Source: Parvularcula maris (GTDB lineage Bacteria; Pseudomonadota; Alphaproteobacteria; Caulobacterales; Parvularculaceae). From it: DNA of 64,000 bases. Below, piece by piece: positions 26,824-37,698 of the stretch. The DNA is taken from assembly GCF_024505085.1 (NCBI RefSeq), contig NZ_JANIBC010000004.1, positions 145,275 through 209,274 on the forward strand, in the 5' to 3' direction. Position 1 is the first letter of the stretch; every line of letters starts with the position of its first letter. Under the pieces are notes generated by a model that did not search any database, had not been told where the DNA came from, and saw only the letters and a program-made list of their open reading frames with translations. The position numbers and the translations under genes were made by a program.

Positions 26824-27270
26824 ATGACCGATCGCCAGAACACTGCCGCCGCCCTCACCGACCTTCTCGGTGAGACCTACGCCCTCTATCTCCGGGCCCA
26901 CGGCTATCACTGGAACGTGGAGGGGCCGAACTTCGCCAGCCTCCATGCCCTGTTCGAGGAGGACTACCGCGCCCTGTTCGAGAGCCTGGACGAGATCGCC
27001 GAGCGCATCCGAGCCCTCGGCGCCTACGCTCCCATGGGCGGCGAGCTGAGACGGATCGCGGCCCGCTATGCGGAAGACAACGAGGTGCCGAGCGCCAATG
27101 CCATGGTGCAGAACCTGCTGTCCGGCCACGAAAGCTGGCTTGAGGGTGCCCGCGCGGCGCTGGACGTGGCGGAGGAGGCGGGCGACCCGGCCACTGAAGG
27201 GCTGCTCGGCGAGCTGATAACGGCGCATGAGAAAACGGCGTGGATGCTGCGCTCCAGCCTGGAGCGCTAG
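26824..27270 (+). CDS. dps: Dps family ferritin-like protein
   Basis: The protein has 148 residues. The ferroxidase signature HGYHWNVEGPNFASLHALFE is near 26-45 and holds the His, Asp and Glu ligands at the dimer interface. The rest is a four-helix bundle ending HEKTAWMLRSSLER. Dps dodecamers store iron and shield DNA from peroxide. AAGGAGG 6 nt before the ATG decides this start over 26800. The 273-bp AT-richer upstream gap is divergent with ppk2; no OxyR site was recognised. Confidence 0.94.
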   Translation: MTDRQNTAAALTDLLGETYALYLRAHGYHWNVEGPNFASLHALFEEDYRALFESLDEIAERIRALGAYAPMGGELRRIAARYAEDNEVPSANAMVQNLLSGHESWLEGARAALDVAEEAGDPATEGLLGELITAHEKTAWMLRSSLER

Positions 27271-27570
27271 CTACTCCGCGGGAGACGCCACCGGCTTCTG
27301 CCCTTCATAGTCCCGGTGGGGGCTGGTGCGGTCGAGCGCCTGCCCCACCTTTCCGGGCATGTGCTTCGCGGCATAGGTCGCGTGCTTGTCCACCGTGTCG
27401 TTGTAGGTGCGGTTGAAGCGTACCCAAGCGGCCATGCGCGGGCTGTGCATGATCATCAGGCCGAGCCCGAAGAAGGCCAATACGAAGCCAAGCGGCACGG
27501 GCGAGATGGTGAGGATCACCCCCATTACGGTTAGAAACCCGCCGACACCCAGCATGAATACGCGCTTCAC
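27271..27570 (-). CDS. Small two-helix membrane protein, PGPGW-like
   Basis: The protein has 99 residues. A hydrophobic hairpin (GGFLTVMGVILTISPVPLGF and VLAFFGLGLMIMHSPRMAAW) is followed by a basic, cytoplasmic tail. The SPVPLG turn resembles the PGPGW turn of a small membrane family; this is a resemblance, not a firm match. The GTG at 27570 is chosen because GGAAAGG precedes it; ATG at 27555 is the alternative. It converges on dps, separated by one base. Confidence 0.65.
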   Translation of the reverse strand: MKRVFMLGVGGFLTVMGVILTISPVPLGFVLAFFGLGLMIMHSPRMAAWVRFNRTYNDTVDKHATYAAKHMPGKVGQALDRTSPHRDYEGQKPVASPAE

Positions 27571-27650
27571 GGCCCACCACCTTTCCGATGGAGAGGAACA
27601 AGTTGCGGCAGTGGAGAGTTCCCCAAAAGAGGAGGCGGCGCATGTACCGT

Positions 27651-27849
27651 CTCCCTCTCCCATTTACGGGAGAGGGACCGAGGGTGAGGGGGCTTCGCAA
27701 GCGGTTTGCGCAGCAAACGAAAGGGCCGGGGGACTATTTCGAACCGGAGAAAGCTGTCGCAGCAGCAGATGCAGCAAGACGGCTTCGCCGAAGCCCTCAC
27801 CCAAAGCCTGCTGACGCAGCCTTTGACCTCTCCCGTGAACGGGAGAGGT
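27651..27849 (+). repeat. Family B repeat before glyS
   Basis: It opens CTCCCTCTCCCATTTACGGG, then GGGACCGAGGGTGAGGGGGC, a longer unique middle, then CGGCTTCGCCGAAGCCCTCA and CTCTCCCGTGAACGGGAGAG. It fills most of the 331-bp gap upstream of glyS, so the glyS promoter is either within it or in the last 50 bp. Confidence 0.75.
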
Positions 27850-27901
27850 AGCTATCCCGGCTGTTGCGGCGCACCACGGGGCGTTCTATGGCGCGAGCCC
27901 T

Positions 27902-30196
27902 ATGGCTGATTTTCTCCTCGAGCTCTTCTGCGAAGAAATCCCTGCGCGGCTTCAGGCCAAGGCGGCGGGTGACCTCGAACGCCTACTTGTGGGCAAGCTC
28001 GAAGAGGCCGGGCTGAAGGGCGGCAGCGCCGAGAGCTTCTACGGCCCCCGCCGCCTGACGCTGTCGATCACAGGTTTGCCCGAAGCCTCGCCGGACAGCC
28101 GCGAAGAGCGCAAAGGGCCCAAGGTCGGCGCGCCGGAGAAGGCCGTGCAGGGCTTCCTGCGCGGCGCGGGGCTGACCGATATTTCCCAGGCTGAGGTGCT
28201 GGAGACTAAGAAGGGCGAGGTCTATGTCGCCATCATCGAGACCAAGGGCCGCCCCGCCGGCGAAGTGATCGCCGAGGCGCTCGCCGACGTCGTCCAGAAC
28301 TTCCCCTGGCCCAAATCCCAGCGCTGGGGGTCCGGCGACCTTCGCTGGGTGCGCCCTTTGCGCCGCGTGCTCCTGACCCTGGACGGCGAGGTGGTGCCCT
28401 TTGCCATCGAGAACGAGGGGCAGGGGGTGAAGGCTTCGGACGAGACCGAGACCCACCGCGTGCTCGGCAGCGGCGTGGTGAGTGCTCGCGACCTGGCTTC
28501 CTATGAGAAGGCCCTGACGGTAGGCCACGTGATCCTCCGCGCTGAAGAGCGCCGTAGGCGGATCGAAGAGGGCGCGGCCAAACTCTGCGCTGACGAAGGT
28601 CTGGAGCTGGTCGAGGATGAGGGCCTCCTGCGCGAGGTCACCGGCCTCTCCGAATGGCCGACCGCTTACATGGGCCGCTTCGACGAGGCGTTCCTGCAGC
28701 TTCCCGACGAGGTCATCACCGCCGCCATGCGCGGGCACCAGAAATATTTCTCCGTGCGCGATCCGAAAACGGGCCGCTTGGCGCCGAGCTTCGTCTGCGT
28801 CGCCGATATCGAGGGCGACGAGCGCATGATGCGCGGCTACGAACGTGTGCTGACGGCCAGGCTGTCCGACGCGCTGTTCCTCTACCGCAACGACCTGTCC
28901 AAGCGGCTGGAGAGCCACGCCGAGAAACTCTCCGGCGTCACCTTCTTCGAGGGCCTCGGCACGATCGCCGACAAGGTGGAGCGGGTGGCCGCCCTCGCGC
29001 GCGAGCTGGCCCCCGCCTGCGGCGCCGATCCTGACGAGGCTGAGCGTGCGGCAAGGCTCGCCAAGGCCGACCTTGCCTCGGAGATGGTCTACGAGTTCCC
29101 CGAACTCCAAGGCCTCATGGGCCGCTACTACGCGCTGGAGCAGGGCGAGAGCGAGGCCGTGGCTGACGCCATCCGCGACCACTACAAGCCCCAGGGGCAG
29201 TCGGACGATCTGCCCACGAACAAGATCGGCGTGGCGGTGAGCCTGGCGGACAAGCTGGACACGCTGGCCGCGTTCTGGAGCATTGACCAGAAGCCTACGG
29301 GGTCAAGGGATCCGTTTGCGCTTAGGCGTGCGGCTTTGGCGGTGATACGGATGATACTAGCTTTTGAGATTAGACGGAGTACTAACGATATGCTGCTACG
29401 AGCTAGCTCAAAAGCAAAGCTCATACAGTTCGAGCACCTCAAGCGCACTGTCCGTCGAAGGAACGAGAAAGCTCAATACGCCGCGGAAAGAGAGAGGTTA
29501 GGTAGTAGTGCAACGCGCGATGAGGTCTTAGCGTCCTTTCTTCGAACGCAGGCCAATCTGGCAGTCAGCGCACTTGAAATGACAGAAGACGAGGCAGAAC
29601 AGCAGTTCACAGACGAACAACTGCGCCTACGGGAAGAGGCAGTATCAGAAGCTGTTGAGCAAGCTATCCCGATTGCCACCGACCTCCTCACCTTCTTCCA
29701 CGACCGCCTGACCGTCTATTTCCGGGACCAGGGCTTCCGCCACGACCGCGTCGCTGCCGCCCTCGAGGAAGGCGCGGACGATTTCGTGCTGGTGGAGAAG
29801 AAGCTGCGGGCGCTGTCGGACTTTCTCGACACGCCCGAAGGCGCGGACCTCTCCGCTGCCTATAAGCGCGCCGCGAACATCCTCAAGGCCGAGGAGAAGA
29901 AGACCGGCCTGCCGGACGCTGACCCCGACCCCTCCCTCTTCGAGCAGGAGGAGGAGCGGGCGCTGCACGCCGCCCTCGAAACTGCTGAAACGAAAGCGCA
30001 AAGCGCCATCGCTGAGGAAGACTTTGCCTCGGCCATGGCCGCGCTATCTGCCGTTCGGGGGCCGCTCGATGCGTTTTTCGAAGCCGTCACCGTCAACGCA
30101 GAGGACGAAGGGTTGCGCGCTAACCGCCTGGCACAACTCTTGCGTTTGAAGACAACCGTACAAAAGGTGGCCGATTTCGATCGGCTCGAAGGATAG
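27902..30196 (+). CDS. glyS: Glycyl-tRNA synthetase beta subunit, with low-GC insert
   Basis: The protein has 764 residues; alphaproteobacterial GlyS is usually nearer 690. It begins MADFLLELFCEEIPARLQAK and carries the known blocks RGHQKYFSVRD, FLYRNDLSKRLESH, GTIADKVERVA, and KLDTLAAFW...DPFALRRAALAVIR, then DLLTFFHDRLTVYFRDQGFR. Residues about 480-592 are an extra, charged, helical block in AT-rich codons (see 29335-29685). The alpha subunit gene glyQ is not adjacent. ppdK follows by 11 bp, the common alphaproteobacterial order. It charges tRNA-Gly and needs GlyQ for catalysis. Confidence 0.96.
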   Translation: MADFLLELFCEEIPARLQAKAAGDLERLLVGKLEEAGLKGGSAESFYGPRRLTLSITGLPEASPDSREERKGPKVGAPEKAVQGFLRGAGLTDISQAEVLETKKGEVYVAIIETKGRPAGEVIAEALADVVQNFPWPKSQRWGSGDLRWVRPLRRVLLTLDGEVVPFAIENEGQGVKASDETETHRVLGSGVVSARDLASYEKALTVGHVILRAEERRRRIEEGAAKLCADEGLELVEDEGLLREVTGLSEWPTAYMGRFDEAFLQLPDEVITAAMRGHQKYFSVRDPKTGRLAPSFVCVADIEGDERMMRGYERVLTARLSDALFLYRNDLSKRLESHAEKLSGVTFFEGLGTIADKVERVAALARELAPACGADPDEAERAARLAKADLASEMVYEFPELQGLMGRYYALEQGESEAVADAIRDHYKPQGQSDDLPTNKIGVAVSLADKLDTLAAFWSIDQKPTGSRDPFALRRAALAVIRMILAFEIRRSTNDMLLRASSKAKLIQFEHLKRTVRRRNEKAQYAAERERLGSSATRDEVLASFLRTQANLAVSALEMTEDEAEQQFTDEQLRLREEAVSEAVEQAIPIATDLLTFFHDRLTVYFRDQGFRHDRVAAALEEGADDFVLVEKKLRALSDFLDTPEGADLSAAYKRAANILKAEEKKTGLPDADPDPSLFEQEEERALHAALETAETKAQSAIAEEDFASAMAALSAVRGPLDAFFEAVTVNAEDEGLRANRLAQLLRLKTTVQKVADFDRLEG
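29335..29685 (+). other. Low-GC in-frame insert within glyS
   Basis: Codons here include ATA, CTA, TTA, AGA and AGT, rare in the surrounding GC-rich gene. The switch in composition is sharp after VIR at 29347 and again before IATDLLTFF at 29680. The encoded residues are strongly charged and look like a coiled coil (ERERLGSS, TEDEAEQQFTDEQLRLREEA). The frame stays open across it. It sits just before the conserved DLLTFF block. Confidence 0.7.
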
Positions 30197-30207
30197 GACT
30201 GAGGATC

Positions 30208-32907
<2,700 letters not shown>

Positions 32908-33212
32908 TTCTGCTGCTGGAGAAACAGGCCCTGTTGCTTGTAACTTGAACCATCATCCCGGACTCGATCCAGGATCCATAGCTTGAAGCTGAGCAAGAAG
33001 GGCTGCCGTTTTTCGGTGTTGCACACGCCCGGTCCATGGGTCCCGGATAAGCCTTCGGCTTTCCGGGATGACGGCTTCGGAAGGCGTTCACACGCTTACA
33101 GCCTCGCACGACCTCCCACTCTTACCTGTTCGTTTCCTCATGTGACCCCTGGTTGCGAACACCCTACGGGACCCCACCTCTCTCAAACGTGAGGGCATCA
33201 GGGAGAAACCAT
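32908..33212. other. Gene-free region after ppdK
   Basis: No gene is supported. It holds a right half-copy of family A (33034-33072) and a diverged left half near 32948-32990 (CATCATCCCGGACTCGATCC). No T-tailed hairpin was seen for ppdK. The last 80 bp, with a purine-rich leader, serves the SleB-like gene. Confidence 0.5.
33034..33072 (+). repeat. Family A half repeat
   Basis: CCATGGGTCCCGGATAAGCC, then TTCGGCTTTCCGGGATGAC: the right half only, with its own small hairpin (CCCGGATAAGCC/GGCTTTCCGGG). The left half has diverged. Confidence 0.65.
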
Positions 33213-33983
33213 TTGGGCAGACAGGGTCGGGGCAGCCTCAAAGGGCGCAAGCGGGGCATGGGTCTGGCGGCAGGAGCCGTAGCAGCGGCGGCGGCATCCA
33301 CGAGCTTCTTCTCCATGGGCAGCGCGACCGTGAGCCATTCGGTTCCCGAGTGGCAGACCTTTCTGTTCCACGACGCCGCGCTCGAGCTTTCCGCCTTTGA
33401 CGAGAGCCCGCTGACCAGCGCCATCGACCTTCTGACAGAGGCCGGTTTCGACGGCGGTTCGATCGCTAGCGAGCTGGTCGCTCGCGGCGTGCCGGGTGTC
33501 AGTTTCGTCATGGACGAGATGCCTGCCGAACCCAGCGAAAAGCAGGCGGCGGAGCGTTTCTGCCTCGCCCAGGCCATCTACTACGAAGCGCGCAATCAGC
33601 CTGTCACGGGCCGCTTGGCCGTGGCCGATGTGGTGCTGAACCGCGCCGACGACCACCGCTTTCCCTCCACCATCTGCGGCGTGGTCTTCCAGGGCGTGGG
33701 CAAGGACTATGCGTGTCAGTTCAGCTTCGCCTGCGACGGCAGTATGGACAAACCGCGTGAAGCGAAGGCCTGGGAGCAGGCCGAGAAGCTGGCCGACCTC
33801 GTCTATCGCGGCTTCCGCCCGGCGGTGACGGGTTTCGCCACCTTCTACCATGCCGACTATGTCGATCCGTCCTGGTCGCGCCGCTACGACGAGACCCAGG
33901 TGATCGGCGACCATATCTTCTACCGCCTGCCCGACAGCATCGAGCTGGCCGCCGCCGATCTGGGTATGGCCGCTGCGAGCTAG
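33213..33983 (+). CDS. SleB-like cell wall hydrolase
   Basis: The protein has 256 residues. A basic start (GRQGRGSLKGRKRGMG) and hydrophobic Ala-rich stretch form a membrane anchor or signal. The Hydrolase_2 domain begins FCLAQAIYYEARNQPVTGRL with its catalytic Glu, then DVVLNRADDHRFPSTICGV, CQFSFACDG and TGFATFYHADYVDPSW. Family members cleave peptidoglycan as lytic transglycosylase-like or amidase enzymes. The start is TTG, with CAGGGAGA 7 nt upstream; the ATG at 33258 is an alternative that would cut off the basic leader. Confidence 0.85.
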   Translation: MGRQGRGSLKGRKRGMGLAAGAVAAAAASTSFFSMGSATVSHSVPEWQTFLFHDAALELSAFDESPLTSAIDLLTEAGFDGGSIASELVARGVPGVSFVMDEMPAEPSEKQAAERFCLAQAIYYEARNQPVTGRLAVADVVLNRADDHRFPSTICGVVFQGVGKDYACQFSFACDGSMDKPREAKAWEQAEKLADLVYRGFRPAVTGFATFYHADYVDPSWSRRYDETQVIGDHIFYRLPDSIELAAADLGMAAAS

Positions 33984-33992
33984 GGCCGAAGC

Positions 33993-34838
33993 CTAGCCTG
34001 CGAGGTCCATGCCGATATCGAGGGCGGGCGCCGAGTGGGTGAGGGCGCCGACCGAGATCACATCCACACCCGTTTGCGCGATGGCGCGGACCGTATCGAG
34101 GTTGACCCCGCCCGAAGCTTCCAAGATCGCCTGCCCGGAGTTCAGCTCCACCGCCTTCCGCAGCTCGTCCGTACTCATATTGTCGAGAAGGATGATGTCG
34201 GGCTTTGCGGGAAGGGCCTCTTCTAGCTGCGCCAGCGTGTCCACCTCCAGCTCGATTTTGACCGTATGCCCCGCATAGGCGCGGGCCTTGGCCACGGCAT
34301 CAGCGATGGAGGCGCTGGCGGCGACGTGGTTGTCCTTGATCATCACCGCATCGGACAGGCTCATCCGGTGGGTCATGCCCCCGCCCATCCGTACCGCGTG
34401 CTTCTGCACGAGGCGCAGGCCCGGCAGGGTCTTGCGTGTGGCGGCGATCCTCGCCGCGGTGCCTTGGGTTTCCGCGACATAGGCAGCCGTAAGTGTGGCA
34501 ATGCCGCTGAGATGGGTGAGGAAATTGAGCGCCGTCCGCTCCGCCGTCAGAAGCGAGACGACAGGCCCTTCGGCTCGCATGATGGTTTCGCCGTGCTCGC
34601 CGTGCTCGCCGTCCTCGATCAGCAGGCTGAGTTCGATCCGAGGATCGACCAGCGCGAAGGCGATCCGTGCCAGCGCCGTACCTGCGACCACGCCGCCTGT
34701 TCTCAGTCGCAGTGCCGCGCTTCCCTCAGCGGCTCGGTCGATGGTGGAGAGGCTGGAGAGATCGCCGCCCTGGGCCAGATCCTCATTGAGCGCGGCTCGC
34801 ACGAGGGGTTCGAGTAGGCTGCTCGGCAGATCGGTCAT
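33993..34838 (-). CDS. nadC: Nicotinate-nucleotide pyrophosphorylase (carboxylating)
   Basis: The protein has 281 residues. Family blocks include ALNEDLAQGGDLSS, LLTAERTALNFLTHLSGIAT, ATRKTLPGLRLVQKHAVRMG (basic active-site pocket), MIKDNH and ILEASGGV. It makes nicotinate mononucleotide from quinolinate and PRPP. Residues near 80 read EDGEHGEHGE, from a 9-bp tandem repeat in the DNA at 34588-34618. Last gene of nadA-nadB-nadC; its start overlaps the nadB stop by one base. Confidence 0.97.
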   Translation of the reverse strand: MTDLPSSLLEPLVRAALNEDLAQGGDLSSLSTIDRAAEGSAALRLRTGGVVAGTALARIAFALVDPRIELSLLIEDGEHGEHGETIMRAEGPVVSLLTAERTALNFLTHLSGIATLTAAYVAETQGTAARIAATRKTLPGLRLVQKHAVRMGGGMTHRMSLSDAVMIKDNHVAASASIADAVAKARAYAGHTVKIELEVDTLAQLEEALPAKPDIILLDNMSTDELRKAVELNSGQAILEASGGVNLDTVRAIAQTGVDVISVGALTHSAPALDIGMDLAG

Positions 34839-36376
34839 CAGACCACTTCCTTCATGCTGATACGGGCCTCGCCCGTTTGGGGGTCGATGGTGGTAAGGGT
34901 GTGCTGCGCTGTGGGAGCGAGTTCAGGGTGATCGGCGCGCTGATGGGCACCGCGGCTTTCTTCCCTCGCAAGGGCTGCCGTAAGGATGAGCTCCGCAGTC
35001 CGTCTGGCGAGAGTGCCCCCCACGGTCTCCGCGCTCTGCTGACGGATGATGCCGACCGCTTCTTTCAAACCGCCTGCGCTGCGCAGGAGCCCGGCCTTCT
35101 CCGCCATCAAACGTCGCAGGGGCTGGAGGCTTTGGGGCGGGTGGTGCCGCCGGGGCAGGGGAGGCGGCGCTGGGGTCGCTCTCTCTTCCCTTCCTCCCAA
35201 ATGACAGGCAGCCCTGGTGCCGAACACGATGGCCTCCAGAAGGGAGTTCGAAGCCAGCCGGTTGGCGCCGTGCACCCCGGTCGAGGCGCACTCGCCGACG
35301 GCATAGAGGCCGGGCACCGTGCTTCGTCCTTCAAGATCGGTCAGTACACCGCCCATATGGTAGTGGGCGGCGGGCGCCACGGGGATCAGCTCACGGCTCG
35401 CGTCGATGCCGGCTTCGGCGAGGGCGGCGTTCACGGTGGGAAAGCGTTCGGCGAAGCTCTCGCCCAAGGCTTCGCGCGCATCGAGGAAAGCTCCGCCGGT
35501 CGCGGCAAGCGCCTTCGCCACGCCCCTCGCCACCTCGTCGCGGGGGGCGAGCTCACCATCGGCGTGAAGCTCGGGCATGAAGCGGTGGCCGTTCGCATCG
35601 AGAAGAATGCCTCCGGCTCCCCTGATCGCCTCGGTTGCGAGGGGCGCCGGGTCACGTCCGAGATCGAGGCCCGTGGGGTGGAACTGCACGAACTCCAGGT
35701 CGCGTAGGGCCGCCCCGGCTTCCGCGGCGAGCGCGATGCCGTGCCCCAGGCTGACCAGCGGGTTGGTGGTGACAGAGAAGAGGCCGCCGACGCCCCCTGA
35801 AGCCAGGACGATGTCGCCGGCCTCGAGAAGGAGAGGCCTCTGCCCCTCGATGTCCCAGCACAGACAGCCTGCCGCGCCGCCGTGATCGTCCGTCAGCAGC
35901 TTCTCGGCGACGACCCGCTCATGGATGGTGATGCTAGGAGTGGCGGCGGCTCGCGAGACCAGCGCGCGCATGATGGCGGCGCCTGCTTCGTCGCCGCCCA
36001 CATGGACGATGCGGTCCGTACCGTGCGCGGCCTCCCGCCCGAGGACGAGCTCGCCGCCTTCGTTGCGATCGAAGGCGACACCGGCCGTCTCCAGCGCGGC
36101 GACCGCGCCGGGCCCCTCCTCCGTCAGAACCCGGACGGCTTCTGGTGAAGAGAGACCGACACCGGCTGCGAGCGTGTCCTCGGCATGGGCGTCGGCGCTG
36201 TCGCCATCTCCGACCGCGGCGGCCAGCCCCCCCTGCGCCCAGAGGGAGCTGCCCTCGCCTAGCCTTCCTGCGGTGATCAGGGTGACCGGGCGGGGCGCCA
36301 TCTGAAGCGCCGTCCACAGCCCGGCGATGCCCGCACCGATGATGAGGCAGCCGCCCTGTGCCCGTGCCGCCTCCAC
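34838..36376 (-). CDS. nadB: L-aspartate oxidase
   Basis: The protein has 512 residues. The FAD motif IIGAGIAGLW is at 12-21. SSLWAQGGLAAAVGDGDS, EFVQFHPTGL, PAAHYHMGGV and HGANRLASNSLLE are the conserved substrate and flavin blocks. It oxidises aspartate to iminoaspartate, the NadA substrate. Middle gene of the operon, 15 bp after nadA and overlapping nadC by one base. The C-terminal part (about 395-440) is Pro- and Arg-rich, less conserved. Confidence 0.97.
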   Translation of the reverse strand: MEAARAQGGCLIIGAGIAGLWTALQMAPRPVTLITAGRLGEGSSLWAQGGLAAAVGDGDSADAHAEDTLAAGVGLSSPEAVRVLTEEGPGAVAALETAGVAFDRNEGGELVLGREAAHGTDRIVHVGGDEAGAAIMRALVSRAAATPSITIHERVVAEKLLTDDHGGAAGCLCWDIEGQRPLLLEAGDIVLASGGVGGLFSVTTNPLVSLGHGIALAAEAGAALRDLEFVQFHPTGLDLGRDPAPLATEAIRGAGGILLDANGHRFMPELHADGELAPRDEVARGVAKALAATGGAFLDAREALGESFAERFPTVNAALAEAGIDASRELIPVAPAAHYHMGGVLTDLEGRSTVPGLYAVGECASTGVHGANRLASNSLLEAIVFGTRAACHLGGREERATPAPPPLPRRHHPPQSLQPLRRLMAEKAGLLRSAGGLKEAVGIIRQQSAETVGGTLARRTAELILTAALAREESRGAHQRADHPELAPTAQHTLTTIDPQTGEARISMKEVV

Positions 36377-36391
36377 CGGTCCGTCTACTCC

Positions 36392-37483
36392 CTAGCGGTG
36401 CTCGACAGCGACGACATCGCCGCCGTGACCGACGGTAAACGCCGCGGGCGAGGCGGGGGGAGGCAGGTCGATCATCCGCTGCACCGCGACCCGCGCGCGC
36501 TCGGCCACGGCCTCATCCACATGAACCTCATGGGTCATGGTCTCGAGGGACATCTGAATGCCCTCCAGGGTGATTCGCTTCATATGAGGGCAGAGGTTGC
36601 AGGGGCGGACGAACTCGACGCCGGGGTTCTCCAGCGCGACGTTGTCGCTCATCGAGCACTCGGTGACGAGCACCACTTGGCGCGGCTGCTTCTTCTGGAC
36701 GTAGCCGGACATGGCGGCGGTCGAGCCTGCGTAGTCCGCCTCCGCCAGCACCTCGGGCGGGCATTCGGGGTGGGCGAGGACAACCACCCCCGGATTACCT
36801 GCGCGGATCTCGCGGATGTCCTCAGCGGAGAAACGCTCATGCACCTCGCAGGAGCCAGCCCAGGTGATGACCTTCTTGTCGGTCATGCGGGCGACGTTTT
36901 TCGCCAGGTACTGATCGGGAATGAGAATGACCTGGTTCGTCCCGAACTCGGCGCAGATGTGCTCCACGACCTGCACGGCGTTCGATGAGGTGCAGCAGAT
37001 GTCCGTTTCCGCTTTCACCTCAGCGGTAGTGTTCACATAGGTCACCACCGGCACGCCGGGGTAGCGCTCCTTGAGAAGACGCACATCACTACCGGTGATA
37101 GAGCTGGCCAGTGAACATCCCGCCTCAAGGGAAGGTATTAACACTTTTTTTGCAGGCGCGAGGACTTTGGAAGTCTCGGCCATGAAATGAACGCCACCTT
37201 GGACGATGACGTTCTGTTTAACCTTAGCCGCCTCACGGGCGAGTTGGAGGCTGTCCCCGCGAATGTCTCCGACCACCGCAAAGATCTCAGGGGTCATGTA
37301 ATTGTGAGCAAGTATCACCGCATCGCGCTCCTCCTTGAGCTGCAGGATACGCGCGACAACGGGCGCCATCACTTTCCATTCAAACTCTGGAACCTTAGCC
37401 GAAACAAGGGGATAGAGATGATCGGTGGCAGCGCTCACCGCGACCGGGGAGAGGTGGCTCTGCTCGTGGTCAAAGGCAGCCAT
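36392..37483 (-). CDS. nadA: Quinolinate synthase
   Basis: The protein has 363 residues. It contains the three Cys ligands of its [4Fe-4S] cluster: in [21 protein letters not shown] and [14 protein letters not shown]. Other blocks are [29 protein letters not shown] and VLAHPECP. It condenses iminoaspartate with DHAP to quinolinate. The ATG at 37483 is chosen because CTGGAGGAAG precedes it; the longer frame to 37555 has no support. First gene of the operon. A 15-bp palindrome 92 bp upstream is a candidate operator. Upstream sequence is AT-richer than average. Confidence 0.96.
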   Translation of the reverse strand: MAAFDHEQSHLSPVAVSAATDHLYPLVSAKVPEFEWKVMAPVVARILQLKEERDAVILAHNYMTPEIFAVVGDIRGDSLQLAREAAKVKQNVIVQGGVHFMAETSKVLAPAKKVLIPSLEAGCSLASSITGSDVRLLKERYPGVPVVTYVNTTAEVKAETDICCTSSNAVQVVEHICAEFGTNQVILIPDQYLAKNVARMTDKKVITWAGSCEVHERFSAEDIREIRAGNPGVVVLAHPECPPEVLAEADYAGSTAAMSGYVQKKQPRQVVLVTECSMSDNVALENPGVEFVRPCNLCPHMKRITLEGIQMSLETMTHEVHVDEAVAERARVAVQRMIDLPPPASPAAFTVGHGGDVVAVEHR

Positions 37484-37574
37484 CAAGCTTCCTCCAGTTT
37501 TGCTCACTGAGAGTATATGACCCTCTGATGAAGGCCGCGCAAGAGCTAACTGCACTGCGTTTGGGGGCGGGGTT

Positions 37575-37589
37575 GTCTCGAATTGAGAC
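37575..37589. promoter_or_regulatory. Candidate operator palindrome upstream of nadA
   Basis: GTCTCGAATTGAGAC is a 15-bp palindrome (arms GTCTC and GAGAC around GAATT). It lies between the divergent nadA and metalloprotease starts, 92 bp from nadA and 110 bp from the protease. A NUDIX-wHTH regulator of the NAD type is encoded nearby. That the regulator binds here is inference. Confidence 0.4.
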
Positions 37590-37698
37590 GCATGGTTTTA
37601 CGCACCGGTAACGCCCAGCGGACTTGTTGGCAGGTATCGGTTCCGCATATCGAGGCGCAGCTCAAGAAAAGTTGAAGAGCGCAAGGCAGGGAAGATTT

